Part shown: one piece after another, positions 1 to 7,707 of the stretch
Layout of the letters: each line of letters begins with the position of its first letter
Numbering within the stretch: position 1 is the stretch's first letter
Assembly (NCBI RefSeq): GCF_017052465.1
Contig: NZ_JAFHKT010000151.1
Span: 1 to 64,000, forward strand
Length of the DNA: 64,000 nucleotides
DNA from: Arthrobacter pascens
GTDB taxonomy: Bacteria > Actinomycetota > Actinomycetes > Actinomycetales > Micrococcaceae
Direction: 5' to 3'
Notes under the pieces: model-generated
What the model was told of the DNA's origin: nothing
What the model saw: the letters and a program-made list of their open reading frames with translations, nothing else
Databases searched by the model: none
Translations under genes and position numbers: made by a program

Positions 1-65
1 ATCGCGTTTTTCTCGTCAACAGTGAAGCGACGATTGGAATGGCGGACAGGAATAACAAAATCCAT
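1..65 (-). CDS. Truncated 5' end of an unidentified gene, possibly transposase-like
   Basis: On the minus strand an ATG at 65-63 opens a frame that stays open to the window edge (21 codons). It is preceded by GGAAGG six bases upstream, a good ribosome binding site. The peptide begins MDFVIPVRHSNRRFTVDEKN. The RRFTVDEK part resembles the N-terminus of helix-turn-helix proteins of IS3-type transposases, but 21 residues are too few to assign. The rest lies outside the window to the left. The call rests on the start codon and its binding site; the family suggestion is a guess. Confidence 0.35.
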   Translation of the reverse strand, partial: MDFVIPVRHSNRRFTVDEKNA

Positions 66-146
66 CAAAGACCTTCCCCGCCCCGAGTGCCCCGTCCGGT
101 ATAGACAGAAACCTGTCACACAAGAGCCTGACACACAGGGGCCCCC

Positions 147-198
147 GGCCGGTCGTGCGGGCGCAGGCCGGTCATGCGGGCGCAGGCCGGTCGTGCGG
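147..198. repeat. 19-bp direct tandem repeat, 2.7 copies
   Basis: The unit GGCCGGTCGTGCGGGCGCA occurs at 147-165, again at 166-184 with one change (G to A), and in part at 185-198. It lies between the truncated gene at the left edge and the stop of the secreted protein gene at 226. The only other thing seen in 66-225 is the ribosome binding site of the truncated gene. Confidence 0.8.
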
Positions 199-225
199 TG
201 AAAAGGCGGATGACGCGGCGTGCAG

Positions 226-1179
226 CTAGTTGCGGGCCCTGACCACCACGACTTCGAACGTCTTCGCGTTCGGGACCATGAACTTCGCGTTCACGGCGGC
301 GAGCTTATCCCCAAACAGGGCTGCCGTCGTCGGGATGTTGAAGTTCTTGTTCTTGATGACTTCCTTGACGGTTCCAGAACGGTCGCGGAAATCCACGGAG
401 ACGCGGCTGATCTGGTTGAGGAAGTTCTGGACGGCCCAGATGGTGCTGCCCTTCACCACGATGCCGTCGACATTCGGCAGGGTCAGGCCCTTGATCTGGG
501 CGCTCGCTCCGGTCCTGGGGTTGACGGTGTACAGGGCCTGGTTCCCGGAGTGGGCCACCACCAAGGTGCGGTCATTCCGCGCACTGGCGATGCCGTTCAG
601 GTTGAACTGATCGGCCGTGTCAGCTGCGGGCCCCGTCAGTTTCAGCGTCCGGACCGTGCCGAGGCCGCCATGGTCGCCCACCGGCACGAAGTAGAGCTCG
701 GCCTGCTGCGAGTTGGTGAACCAGGCGCCGCGGTCGGTGAGTGCGACGTCGTTGATAAAGGCTGCCTTCCTGGTCAGCTGGATCGTCTTGACGGTCTTGC
801 GGTCATCCGTGTCATACACGTAGGCCTTGCCGGACGCGCCGCCGGCCACGAAGAGGAGGTCGTTCTCGTTGTCAGCCTTCATGCCAACGGCAACCCGGCC
901 GTCAGGCACGTCGATGAACTTCTTGGCGGTTCCTTTGTGGATGTCACCGCGGAAGATGTCTCCCGTGGCGAGGTCCCCCGCGAAGAACGTGCTGCCTTCG
1001 CCGGCGGTGATGCCTTCCGCGCCCTTGGCGCCGGGAAGGACGATGACCGGGAGCCGGTCCTTTGAATTGTCCTCGCCGGCCGACGCGATGGGAGCCGGGA
1101 CGAGAAGAGCCGCGAGGGCCACCAGTCCGGCGGCGGCACGGCGGCGTGCGGAACCTGGATTTTTTGTACTGAAGCGCAT
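226..1179 (-). CDS. Secreted SMP-30/gluconolactonase-like beta-propeller protein
   Basis: A 317-residue protein with a signal peptide: basic RRRAAAG stretch, hydrophobic core, and a likely cut after IASA near residue 33. The mature part is rich in short beta-strand repeats such as DGIVVKGSTIWAVQNFLNQISRV and tests of the type NDVALTDRGAWFTNS, the pattern of SMP-30/LRE-like propellers. The start at 1179 is chosen over an upstream in-frame extension because GGAGAG lies a few bases before it and it gives the signal peptide directly. No catalytic residues can be assigned, so substrate and role are unknown. It is divergent from the ACT-domain gene at 1383. Confidence 0.75.
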   Translation of the reverse strand: MRFSTKNPGSARRRAAAGLVALAALLVPAPIASAGEDNSKDRLPVIVLPGAKGAEGITAGEGSTFFAGDLATGDIFRGDIHKGTAKKFIDVPDGRVAVGMKADNENDLLFVAGGASGKAYVYDTDDRKTVKTIQLTRKAAFINDVALTDRGAWFTNSQQAELYFVPVGDHGGLGTVRTLKLTGPAADTADQFNLNGIASARNDRTLVVAHSGNQALYTVNPRTGASAQIKGLTLPNVDGIVVKGSTIWAVQNFLNQISRVSVDFRDRSGTVKEVIKNKNFNIPTTAALFGDKLAAVNAKFMVPNAKTFEVVVVRARN

Positions 1180-1382
1180 GATGCTCTCCGGAGTTGGCTG
1201 ATTTTCCGTGCGAGCTGGCCGTTGTACGGAAGCTCCGCACGATGGTCCCTTCAGTGTAGATTCGGCCGATATGCCTGACCAGATGCGCAAAACAACCGGC
1301 AGCGCCGCCGCCCGGCACATCGTTCCCGAGTTCGGAACGCGGGGGCAATGAGTCCGTAACAGCAGCACGGCAGGATGCAAGC

Positions 1383-2276
1383 ATGAAGCCTAAAGCACCG
1401 GTCCCTGCCACGGCTGACTTGAGCTGCGAAGTCTGCGGGCAGATGCCTGAGCCGCCCAAGACCCGCCTCACGGTGGCCAACGTTGCCGTGATGCTTCCCA
1501 TCGAACTGCTGGTGCATGCCCTGGTGGTGCAGACGCACCTGCCCTATGTGGCCAAGGTCCTGGTCCTGACGCTCACGGCCACGGTCCTGGTGATCTGGGT
1601 GGCGGAGCCGTCCGCGGCACGGATCTTGCGCCGCTGGCTCCACGCCCCGGCGCTGCGGCACCGGCGGCGGCTCGGCACCGCGCCCTCCCTGTGGCGGGCA
1701 CGGACCATCCTGCGGGACCAGCCGGGTTCCCTGAAGAAGATCACACGGTCGCTCGCGCTGCTCGATACCAACATCCTGAGCATCCACGTCCACCCGGTGC
1801 GCGGCGGCGTCATGGATGAGTTTGTGCTGTCCGCCCCCGGTGAACTCAGCGAGCGCCAGCTGCTTGACGCACTGAAGGACGGAGGCGGCAGGCAGCCGCA
1901 GGTGTGGCCGACCACCGCCCTGGCGATGGCTGACGGCCAGACCAAAGCGCTGAGCCTGGCGGCGCGCATCGCGGCGGCTCCCGATGAGCTTCCGCTGGCC
2001 GTGGCGGAGCTGCTGTCCGCGCGGATCCTTGATCCGGAGTCGGAAACCGCCCGGATTCCGGGAGAAACGAACGACGCCGGCACCCTCCTTAAGATCCCCA
2101 CCGCCTGGCACGGCCCCATCACCTTCTACCGCCCCGGCGAACCGTTCACGCCCGCCGAGTCCGCCCGCGCGCATAGGCTCGCGGAGCTCGCCGAGATCCT
2201 GGCCCACGTACCTGCTGGATCCGCGGCGGAGTCCGATCCGGGTCCGGCACCGGCACCGGCACCGGCAGGGTTATAG
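1383..2276 (+). CDS. Membrane-anchored ACT-domain protein
   Basis: A 297-residue protein. Residues about 30-75 contain two hydrophobic helices (around VAVMLPIELLVHALVV and VAKVLVLTLTATVLVIWVAE). Residues about 105-170 look like an ACT regulatory fold (RDQPGSLKKITRSLALLDTN, then DEFVLSAPGELSERQLLDAL), a fold that usually binds amino acids. The tail from about residue 270 is Pro/Ala-rich. A Cys pair (CEVCG) near residue 15 might bind metal. No enzymatic domain is present. It is transcribed away from the secreted protein at 226-1179, with a 203-bp shared upstream region in which no clear operator was seen. The function is unknown; the fold call is moderate. Confidence 0.7.
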   Translation: MKPKAPVPATADLSCEVCGQMPEPPKTRLTVANVAVMLPIELLVHALVVQTHLPYVAKVLVLTLTATVLVIWVAEPSAARILRRWLHAPALRHRRRLGTAPSLWRARTILRDQPGSLKKITRSLALLDTNILSIHVHPVRGGVMDEFVLSAPGELSERQLLDALKDGGGRQPQVWPTTALAMADGQTKALSLAARIAAAPDELPLAVAELLSARILDPESETARIPGETNDAGTLLKIPTAWHGPITFYRPGEPFTPAESARAHRLAELAEILAHVPAGSAAESDPGPAPAPAPAGL

Positions 2277-2336
2277 CCGCACGCGGCAGTCACAATCGGT
2301 ATTTAGCCGCCATCCGGCTCAAGTTCACAAAAACCC

Positions 2337-2365
2337 TTGACAGTGTGCCGGGTCACTTCTACCTT
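2337..2365 (+). promoter_or_regulatory. Sigma-70-type promoter of the MFS/hydantoinase-like operon
   Basis: TTGACA at 2337-2342 is a perfect -35 hexamer. After 17 bases TACCTT at 2360-2365 is an acceptable actinobacterial -10 (TAnnnT). The predicted start of transcription, near 2372, falls inside the GGGATCCC repeats. The resulting 5' leader to the GTG at 2529 would be about 157 bases. Confidence 0.65.
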
Positions 2366-2369
2366 TGAT

Positions 2370-2397
2370 TTTGGGATCCCAAATAGGGATCCCAAAT
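2370..2397. promoter_or_regulatory. Tandem palindromic operator (GGGATCCCAAAT twice), probably for the GntR/FCD regulator
   Basis: TTTGGGATCCCAAA (2370-2383) is a perfect 14-bp palindrome. The 12-mer GGGATCCCAAAT occurs at 2373-2384 and again at 2386-2397, a 13-bp register that puts two 8-bp palindromes (GGGATCCC) side by side. The pair starts 4 bp past the -10 hexamer and covers the predicted transcription start, the position of a repressor site. The only regulator in the operon is the FCD-type GntR protein at 3985-4668, and palindromes of this size are usual for that family. Binding is inferred. Confidence 0.65.
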
Positions 2398-2528
2398 CAG
2401 CGCCTGGCGCTTCCGGAACCGCCGCTAGAGGCCCCGCTCAAAGTTTTCCGCCGCCCAATCCGCGGCCGCTCGTCCACATCATCAAAGCTCGTTCCCCTGT
2501 CCGTGAACTTCCCTGTAAAGGAGAAGCT

Positions 2529-3902
2529 GTGTCTATCCCCAATACCGAAACAGCGACCACCGAGGCTCAAGGCACCACCGAAGCCCCGGTCGGCGGCAAA
2601 CCCGGCAAACCCGGCAAAGACGGTGTGCAACGGCGCACCACCGTCCGCTGGAAGCTGTTCCTGCTCCTTTTGGTGCTTGTCGCCGTGAACTACATCGACC
2701 GCGGGTCCATTTCCGTGGCCCTCCCCATCATCCAAAAGGAATTCAACCTTGCACCGGAGCTGGTAGGCCTGCTTCTGTCCGCCTTCTTCTGGACCTACGC
2801 CCTCATGCAGATTCCCGTGGGCTGGCTGATCGACAAGTTCGGCCCGCGCAAGGTCATGACGGCGTCGTGCGTCGGCTGGGGCGCGGCCACGGCCGCCTCC
2901 GGCATGGCCGGCGGCTTCCTCAGCATGTTCATCGCCCGGATGGGCATCGGCGTCACCGAGGCCGGCGTCATGCCGGCCGGCGGCAAGCTCAACGCGATCT
3001 GGATGCACAAGTCCGAACGCGGCCGCGGCGCCACCATCCTGGATGCCGGCGCTCCGCTGGGCGCAGGTCTTGGCGGCATCATCATCGCCGGCCTGATTGC
3101 CTCCACCGGCAGCTGGAGGTGGGCTTTCGTCATCGCCGGTGCCGCCACGGTCCTCATGGGCCTGGCCGTCTGGTGGTATGTCCGCGACAATCCCCGCGAG
3201 CACCGCGGCGTCAACGATGCCGAAGCCGCCTACATTGAAGCCTCCCACGCAGCAGAGGATGCAGAAGCTGAACTGGACGGCAGCAAGGGCAAGCGCGCCC
3301 TGCTCCCCTACCTGAAGTTCCGCTCCTTCTGGGCCATGTGCTTCGGCTGGCTGGGCTTCAACGGCGTCTTCTACGGCCTCCTGACCTGGGGGCCGCTCTA
3401 CCTGGCGCAGGCCAAGGGCTTTGACCTGAAGACCATCGGCTGGTCCACGTTCGTCATCTTCGGTGCAGGCTTCGTCGGCGAAATCCTGGGCGGCAGCATC
3501 GCCGACAAGTGGCGGGCAGCCGGCGCCTCGGCCAACCGCGTCATGCGCACCCTGCTGGGCATTTCCAGCGCAGTGGTCATCGGCGGGCTGGTCGGCGTCA
3601 CCGTGGTGCCCGACCCCACCACCGCCGTCGTCCTGCTCTCCCTGGTCATGTTCTTCCTCCGCTGGGTGGGCCTCTTCTGGAGCATCCCCTCCATCCTGGG
3701 CGGCCGGACTAACGCCGGTGTGCTCGGCGGGGCGATGAACTTCAGCGGCAACATTTCCGGCTTTGTCACCCCCATCGCCGTGGGCCTGATTGTCGGCGCG
3801 ACCGGCTCGTACACCTGGGCGCTGCTGTACTTCGTGGGATCCGCCATCGTGATGGGAGTGTCCGTGCTGACCCTCAACTACAACAAGCGGCTTCCTGTCT
3901 AA
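2529..3902 (+). CDS. MFS permease, anion:cation symporter (ACS) type
   Basis: A 457-residue, about 12-helix major facilitator protein. The first helix carries VNYIDRGSISVALPIIQKEF, typical of the ACS branch (glucarate, galactonate, hydroxybenzoate and phthalate carriers), and the loop after helix 2 has the MFS signature DKFGPRKV. The GTG at 2529 is chosen because AAAGGAGAAG lies just before it; the longer open frame upstream reads through the promoter and operator. The first 45 residues are hydrophilic with a GKPGKPGKDG stretch. It heads an operon with a regulator and three enzymes, so it probably imports their substrate, an organic anion or ureide. The substrate cannot be read from the sequence. 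Confidence 0.88.
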   Translation: MSIPNTETATTEAQGTTEAPVGGKPGKPGKDGVQRRTTVRWKLFLLLLVLVAVNYIDRGSISVALPIIQKEFNLAPELVGLLLSAFFWTYALMQIPVGWLIDKFGPRKVMTASCVGWGAATAASGMAGGFLSMFIARMGIGVTEAGVMPAGGKLNAIWMHKSERGRGATILDAGAPLGAGLGGIIIAGLIASTGSWRWAFVIAGAATVLMGLAVWWYVRDNPREHRGVNDAEAAYIEASHAAEDAEAELDGSKGKRALLPYLKFRSFWAMCFGWLGFNGVFYGLLTWGPLYLAQAKGFDLKTIGWSTFVIFGAGFVGEILGGSIADKWRAAGASANRVMRTLLGISSAVVIGGLVGVTVVPDPTTAVVLLSLVMFFLRWVGLFWSIPSILGGRTNAGVLGGAMNFSGNISGFVTPIAVGLIVGATGSYTWALLYFVGSAIVMGVSVLTLNYNKRLPV

Positions 3903-3984
3903 GCTGGCAGTCCTAAGCCAGCCACGCACCGCCTCCTCCCGCCGCCGGGAGTGCAAGCCCCCCAAGAATCCGAAAGAGAGCACC

Positions 3985-4668
3985 ATGCTTACCGCAGAAG
4001 AGACCCAGGACAAGGAACGCCCCCTCCGCGAGGCCGTCCGGGACACCCTCCGCACCCGGATTTTTGAAGGGCACTACGCTCCCGGCACGCGGCTGGTGGA
4101 ACGCGACCTCGCCGCTGAATTCAACGTGTCCCGGCTGCCCGTTCGGGAAGCCCTGCGCATGCTCCGCCAGGAAGGCCTCATCAGCGACCGGGGAGCGCGC
4201 GGCGCGGAAGTCAGCACCCTCAGCCCCAAGGACGTCGAGGACCTGTTCGACGTCCGGCAGTCCCTGGAGGTGCTGGCCTGCCGGCTTGCCGCCGTCCGCG
4301 CCACCCGGGAGGACCTGGCCGGCCTCAAAGGCCTGCTCGACGAGGCGGAGCGCTGCCTCGCCAAGGGCGCCGTGATGGAGGCGCACCGGGCCAACAGCGA
4401 ATTCCACGACGCCATCACCGGCATCGCCGACAACAACTTCCTCAAATCCGCACTGGAACCCCTCCAGGGACGCATGCACTGGCTCTTCCGCCATGTCAGC
4501 GACCTGCCGGAACTGATCCAGGAACACCGCGAACTCTACGATGCGATCGCCAGCGGCGACCCGGACCGGGCGGCCGCGCAGTCGGCGTCGCACATCGGCA
4601 AGTACCGCGAGCAGTTCCCCGAGGACTTCCGGAAAACCGAACCCACGCTGCATCGGAAGAAAAAATGA
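3985..4668 (+). CDS. GntR-family transcriptional regulator, FCD (FadR) subgroup
   Basis: A 227-residue regulator. Residues about 15-80 form the winged helix-turn-helix (LREAVRDTLRTRIFEGHYAP, then SRLPVREALRMLRQEGLI). Residues about 90-215 form the all-helical FCD ligand domain with the histidines expected for its metal site (FHDAITG, EHRELYDAI, SHIGKY). GAAAGAGAG precedes the ATG. It lies second in the operon, and its stop overlaps the next start (ATGA, 4 bp), so it is made with the enzymes it probably controls. The ligand is likely the imported substrate or an intermediate. The tandem GGGATCCC site at 2370-2397 is the best candidate operator. Confidence 0.9.
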   Translation: MLTAEETQDKERPLREAVRDTLRTRIFEGHYAPGTRLVERDLAAEFNVSRLPVREALRMLRQEGLISDRGARGAEVSTLSPKDVEDLFDVRQSLEVLACRLAAVRATREDLAGLKGLLDEAERCLAKGAVMEAHRANSEFHDAITGIADNNFLKSALEPLQGRMHWLFRHVSDLPELIQEHRELYDAIASGDPDRAAAQSASHIGKYREQFPEDFRKTEPTLHRKKK

Positions 4669-5465
4669 AACTGCTCGTCATCAACCCCAACATCAGCGAC
4701 GATGTCACCGCCCTCATCGAGTCCGAGGCCCTGCGCTCCGCAGCCCCGAAGACGGAACTGGTGGTCCGCACGGCCGGCCACGGCGTGGAGTACATCGAGA
4801 CCCGCTTCGAGGCCCTGATCGCGGCAGGCGCCGTCGCCGAGATCATCGCCGAATACACCGGCAGGGTCGACTCCTCCGCTGTCGACTGCCCTCCTATCGA
4901 CTGTGTCGTAGTTGCCGCCTTCGGCGACCCCGGCATGCCGGCCCTGAAGGAACTGGCGGACGTGCCGGTCATCGGCATCACCGAGGCGGCCCTCTGCGCG
5001 GCGGCCCTGCAGGGGCACCGCTTCTCCATCATCGCCATCTCGGACCGGATCCGGCCGTGGTACCTGGACTGCGTCGAGCGGTTCGGCCTGGGCGGCCGGC
5101 TGGCGTCCATCCGCTCCATCAACGAATCGCTCAACGCCATCGGCTCCGTGCAGCAGGACTTCAGGGAAACCCTGCTGGCACTCAGCCGGCAGGCCGTCAC
5201 AGAGGACGGGGCCGACGTCGTCATCCTGGCAGGCGCTCCCCTCGCCGGGCTTGCCCGTGAACTTCAGGGGCAGATTCCCGTTCCGGTGGTGGATGGCATT
5301 TCCGCCGGCATCCGCATGGCGGAAGCCGTGGTGGGGCTCCAGTCCGGACCCCACCGCGCCGGCGCCTTCGCCCCGCCGCCCATGAAGGCCCGCAGGGGGC
5401 TGTCAGAGAATCTCGACGCCGCCCTTGCGTCAGCCCAGACTGCGCCCGCCGCTTCAACAAACTAG
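4665..5465 (+). CDS. Asp/Glu/hydantoin racemase family protein (both usual cysteines absent)
   Basis: A 266-residue member of the Asp/Glu/hydantoin racemase fold (LLVINPNISDD start, FGDPGMPALKEL, PVIGITEAAL). In cysteine-dependent hydantoin and allantoin racemases the two catalytic cysteines stand just before F-x-D-x-G and in the later G-C-A-G motif. Here these sites read VAAFGDPG and ILAGAPLAGLA, with no cysteine. A subgroup with this pattern probably exists, so it need not be dead, but the two-cysteine mechanism is unlikely as written. The start overlaps the GntR stop by 4 bp. The C-terminal 35 residues are Ala-rich and extend past the fold. Its partners are a cyclic amidohydrolase and a decarboxylase-like protein. 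Confidence 0.75.
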   Translation: MKLLVINPNISDDVTALIESEALRSAAPKTELVVRTAGHGVEYIETRFEALIAAGAVAEIIAEYTGRVDSSAVDCPPIDCVVVAAFGDPGMPALKELADVPVIGITEAALCAAALQGHRFSIIAISDRIRPWYLDCVERFGLGGRLASIRSINESLNAIGSVQQDFRETLLALSRQAVTEDGADVVILAGAPLAGLARELQGQIPVPVVDGISAGIRMAEAVVGLQSGPHRAGAFAPPPMKARRGLSENLDAALASAQTAPAASTN

Positions 5466-5475
5466 GAGGACAATG

Positions 5476-6897
5476 ATGTCCCGCACCCCAGAACTCGTCG
5501 TCGCCAACGGCACCGTGGTTAACAGCTTCGGCCGCCAAAACGCCCACATCGTCGTCCAGGACGGCACCATCGTCCGGCTGGTCCCAGCCTCGGAGCCGGT
5601 CCCCGAGGCTGAGCGCACCATCGACGCCGCCGGCCGGCTCGTGATCCCCGGCGGAGTGGACGGCCACTGCCACGTGGCCCAGGTGACCGGACGCTTCCGG
5701 ACCCTGGACGATTACAAAACCACCTCCACCGCGGCGCTGTGGGGCGGCACCACCACCATCATCGACTTCGGCATCCCCCGCGACGCCCAGGAAACCCCGC
5801 TGGCGGCCGTGCTGCACAAAAAGGAGCTGGCGCAGGAATCCCGCTGCGACGTCGCGCTCCACGGTTCGGTGGTCAGCTGGGACGAGACCGTGCCGTGGCA
5901 GCTGGGACAGCTGGCTGCCGAGGGCGTGCGGTCAGTCAAGATGTACACGACCAACCGCGGCACCACCATGGCGGACGGGGACACCATCCTGAAAGTCATG
6001 CGCGAGATGGTGCGGCTGGACGGCCTCACCTACATCCACGCCGAGCACGACCCCATCATCGCGGACTGCACCGCACAGCATGCCGACGACGGCCGGATCG
6101 GCATCGAGCATCTGCACCGGACCCGCCCGGAACTGGCCGAGGAGATATCGGTCAAGGAAACCCTGGCCATGGCCGAATACACCGGGGCTCCCGTGTACTT
6201 TGTGCACCAGTCGACGCCCGGCGCCGTGGACCTGGTCGCCGAGGCCCGCAGCGCCGGCCAGGAGGCGTATTCCGAGACCTGCCCGCACTATCTGACCCTG
6301 GATGACACGGTGTACGGCTCCGCCTTTCCCGAGTGGTACGCCTGCTGCCCGCCGATGCGGAGCGCCGAAACCGTCGCCGCCCTCAAGGAGCGACTGGCTG
6401 CCGGCGCCATCCACACGGTCTCGTCGGACCACTCCTGCTACGACCTTTCGCAGAAGCGCGAGCGCACCGATGACATCCGGGCCATGCCGCACGGCCTGCC
6501 CGGCGTGGAAACGCGGATGCCCGTCACATTCACCGCCATGATGGAATCCGCCCGCAACACGGTCGAGGACTTCGTTGAGGTCTTCTCCGCCGGGCCCGCC
6601 CGGATCAACGCGGTCCCGGGCAAGGGGGCCATCGCCGAGTGCTTCGACGCCGACCTTGTGATCTTCGATCCCGCCGAGGAACGCACCGTCGACGGCGGCA
6701 GCCTCCACATGGGCACGGACTTCTCCCCGTTCGACGGCGTCCGGCTCACCGGCTGGCCCGCCGTCGTGGTCGCCGCCGGGCGCGTGGTGGTGGACGCCGG
6801 AGCCTTCCACGATCCCGGCCCGGTGGGCCGCTTCGTGGCCCGCAACGGCTTCCGCGAGCACACAACAGCACCGGCCGCTACCCCCGCGACAGTCTAG
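5476..6897 (+). CDS. Dihydropyrimidinase/hydantoinase-like cyclic amidohydrolase
   Basis: A 473-residue amidohydrolase of the dihydropyrimidinase/D-hydantoinase/allantoinase group, which opens cyclic ureides or imides. Metal ligands are in place: H64 and H66 (GHCHV), K155 as the carboxylated lysine (SVKMY), H188 (YIHAEHD), H244 (YFVHQST) and D318 (SSDHS). The active-site loop after K155 (MYTTNRG) differs from the usual MAYK segment, so the substrate may be unusual. AGGAGGA at 5464-5470 suits the second of two adjacent ATGs (5476) better than the first (5473). The gene follows the racemase-like gene by 10 bp. No N-carbamoyl hydrolase, the usual next enzyme, lies in the operon. Confidence 0.82.
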   Translation: MSRTPELVVANGTVVNSFGRQNAHIVVQDGTIVRLVPASEPVPEAERTIDAAGRLVIPGGVDGHCHVAQVTGRFRTLDDYKTTSTAALWGGTTTIIDFGIPRDAQETPLAAVLHKKELAQESRCDVALHGSVVSWDETVPWQLGQLAAEGVRSVKMYTTNRGTTMADGDTILKVMREMVRLDGLTYIHAEHDPIIADCTAQHADDGRIGIEHLHRTRPELAEEISVKETLAMAEYTGAPVYFVHQSTPGAVDLVAEARSAGQEAYSETCPHYLTLDDTVYGSAFPEWYACCPPMRSAETVAALKERLAAGAIHTVSSDHSCYDLSQKRERTDDIRAMPHGLPGVETRMPVTFTAMMESARNTVEDFVEVFSAGPARINAVPGKGAIAECFDADLVIFDPAEERTVDGGSLHMGTDFSPFDGVRLTGWPAVVVAAGRVVVDAGAFHDPGPVGRFVARNGFREHTTAPAATPATV

Positions 6898-6905
6898 GAG
6901 CACGC

Positions 6906-7634
6906 ATGCCATCCACAACACGCAAGACCCGCATCGGCATGATCGTGCCGTCCTCCAACACCTGCCTTGAACCGCAGAGCTACCGCATCCTGGGTGACCG
7001 GGACGACGTCACCATCCACTTCACCCGGATCCCCGTGACCCGGATAGCCCTGGACGATTCCTCCGACAAGCAGTTCGATCCGGCCGTCATGCGCGAAGCG
7101 GCCGGGCTCCTCGCGACGGCGGACGTGGACGTCATTGCCTGGAACGGCACCTCAGGGTCGTGGCTGGGAGCGGACCACGACAGGGAACTGGTGCGGGAGA
7201 TTTCCGACGCCACCGGCATACCGGCCACCACGTCCACGCTGGCCTACCTGGAGGCGTTCCGGCAGTTCGGCACGGAGCGGATCGGGCTGTTCACGCCTTA
7301 CACGGAGGACGTGAACCTCGCCGTCATCGCGTCCTACGAGCGGGACGGCATCAAGACGGTGGGACACCGCGGCCTGGGCCTGAGCGACAACGAGTCCTTC
7401 GGCCGGGTCACCGACGAGGAGATGCGCCCCGGCTCGCTGGAACTGGCGGCGGCAGCGCCGGACGCCCTGGTCTACCTGTGCACCAACCTGTACGGTGCCA
7501 ACATCGCAGCCGAAGTCGAAGCCGAAAGCGGTGTCCCCGTACTGGATTCGGTGGCAGTGACCCTGTGGCACTGCCTTAAGCTTGCCGGGTCCCCCTTGCT
7601 CGCACCAAGGTGGGGCAGGCTGCTGGCGGACTGA
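6906..7634 (+). CDS. Arylmalonate decarboxylase / maleate isomerase-like protein
   Basis: A 242-residue protein of the same superfamily as the racemase but nearer to maleate isomerase and arylmalonate decarboxylase (RIGMIVPSSNTCLEPQ start). Maleate isomerases use two cysteines; arylmalonate decarboxylase has a G-T-S in place of the first and keeps only the second. Here the sites read N80-G81-T82-S83 and L191-C192-T193-N194, the decarboxylase-like arrangement with one cysteine. A decarboxylase of a malonate-type acid is therefore a reasonable idea, not a proven one. The ATG is at 6906, 8 bp after the amidohydrolase stop with GGAG between. It is the last gene of the operon, followed by a strong hairpin. 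Confidence 0.75.
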   Translation: MPSTTRKTRIGMIVPSSNTCLEPQSYRILGDRDDVTIHFTRIPVTRIALDDSSDKQFDPAVMREAAGLLATADVDVIAWNGTSGSWLGADHDRELVREISDATGIPATTSTLAYLEAFRQFGTERIGLFTPYTEDVNLAVIASYERDGIKTVGHRGLGLSDNESFGRVTDEEMRPGSLELAAAAPDALVYLCTNLYGANIAAEVEAESGVPVLDSVAVTLWHCLKLAGSPLLAPRWGRLLAD

Positions 7635-7656
7635 CCCCAGCAGCCCAGACAAGACA

Positions 7657-7697
7657 GACGGCGGCGGGGTGCCCACTGGGAGCGGCCCGCCGCCGTC
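7657..7697. terminator. Bidirectional hairpin between convergent genes
   Basis: GACGGCGGCGGG at 7657-7668 pairs perfectly with CCCGCCGCCGTC at 7686-7697 (12-bp stem, 17-nt loop). It lies between the stops of two converging genes (7634 and 7708). No strong T run follows on the plus strand. Confidence 0.7.
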
Positions 7698-7707
7698 GAC
7701 TCAAAAG

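Noticed and set aside
147..198. The 19-bp repeats as CRISPR or iterons
   Set aside because: Units adjoin without spacers, fewer than three copies, and no replication or Cas gene is near.
2397..4055. A 552-codon open frame on the minus strand across the MFS permease and GntR genes
   Set aside because: It is antisense to two clear protein families, has no recognisable domain and is typical of the open frames that high-GC codon bias creates.
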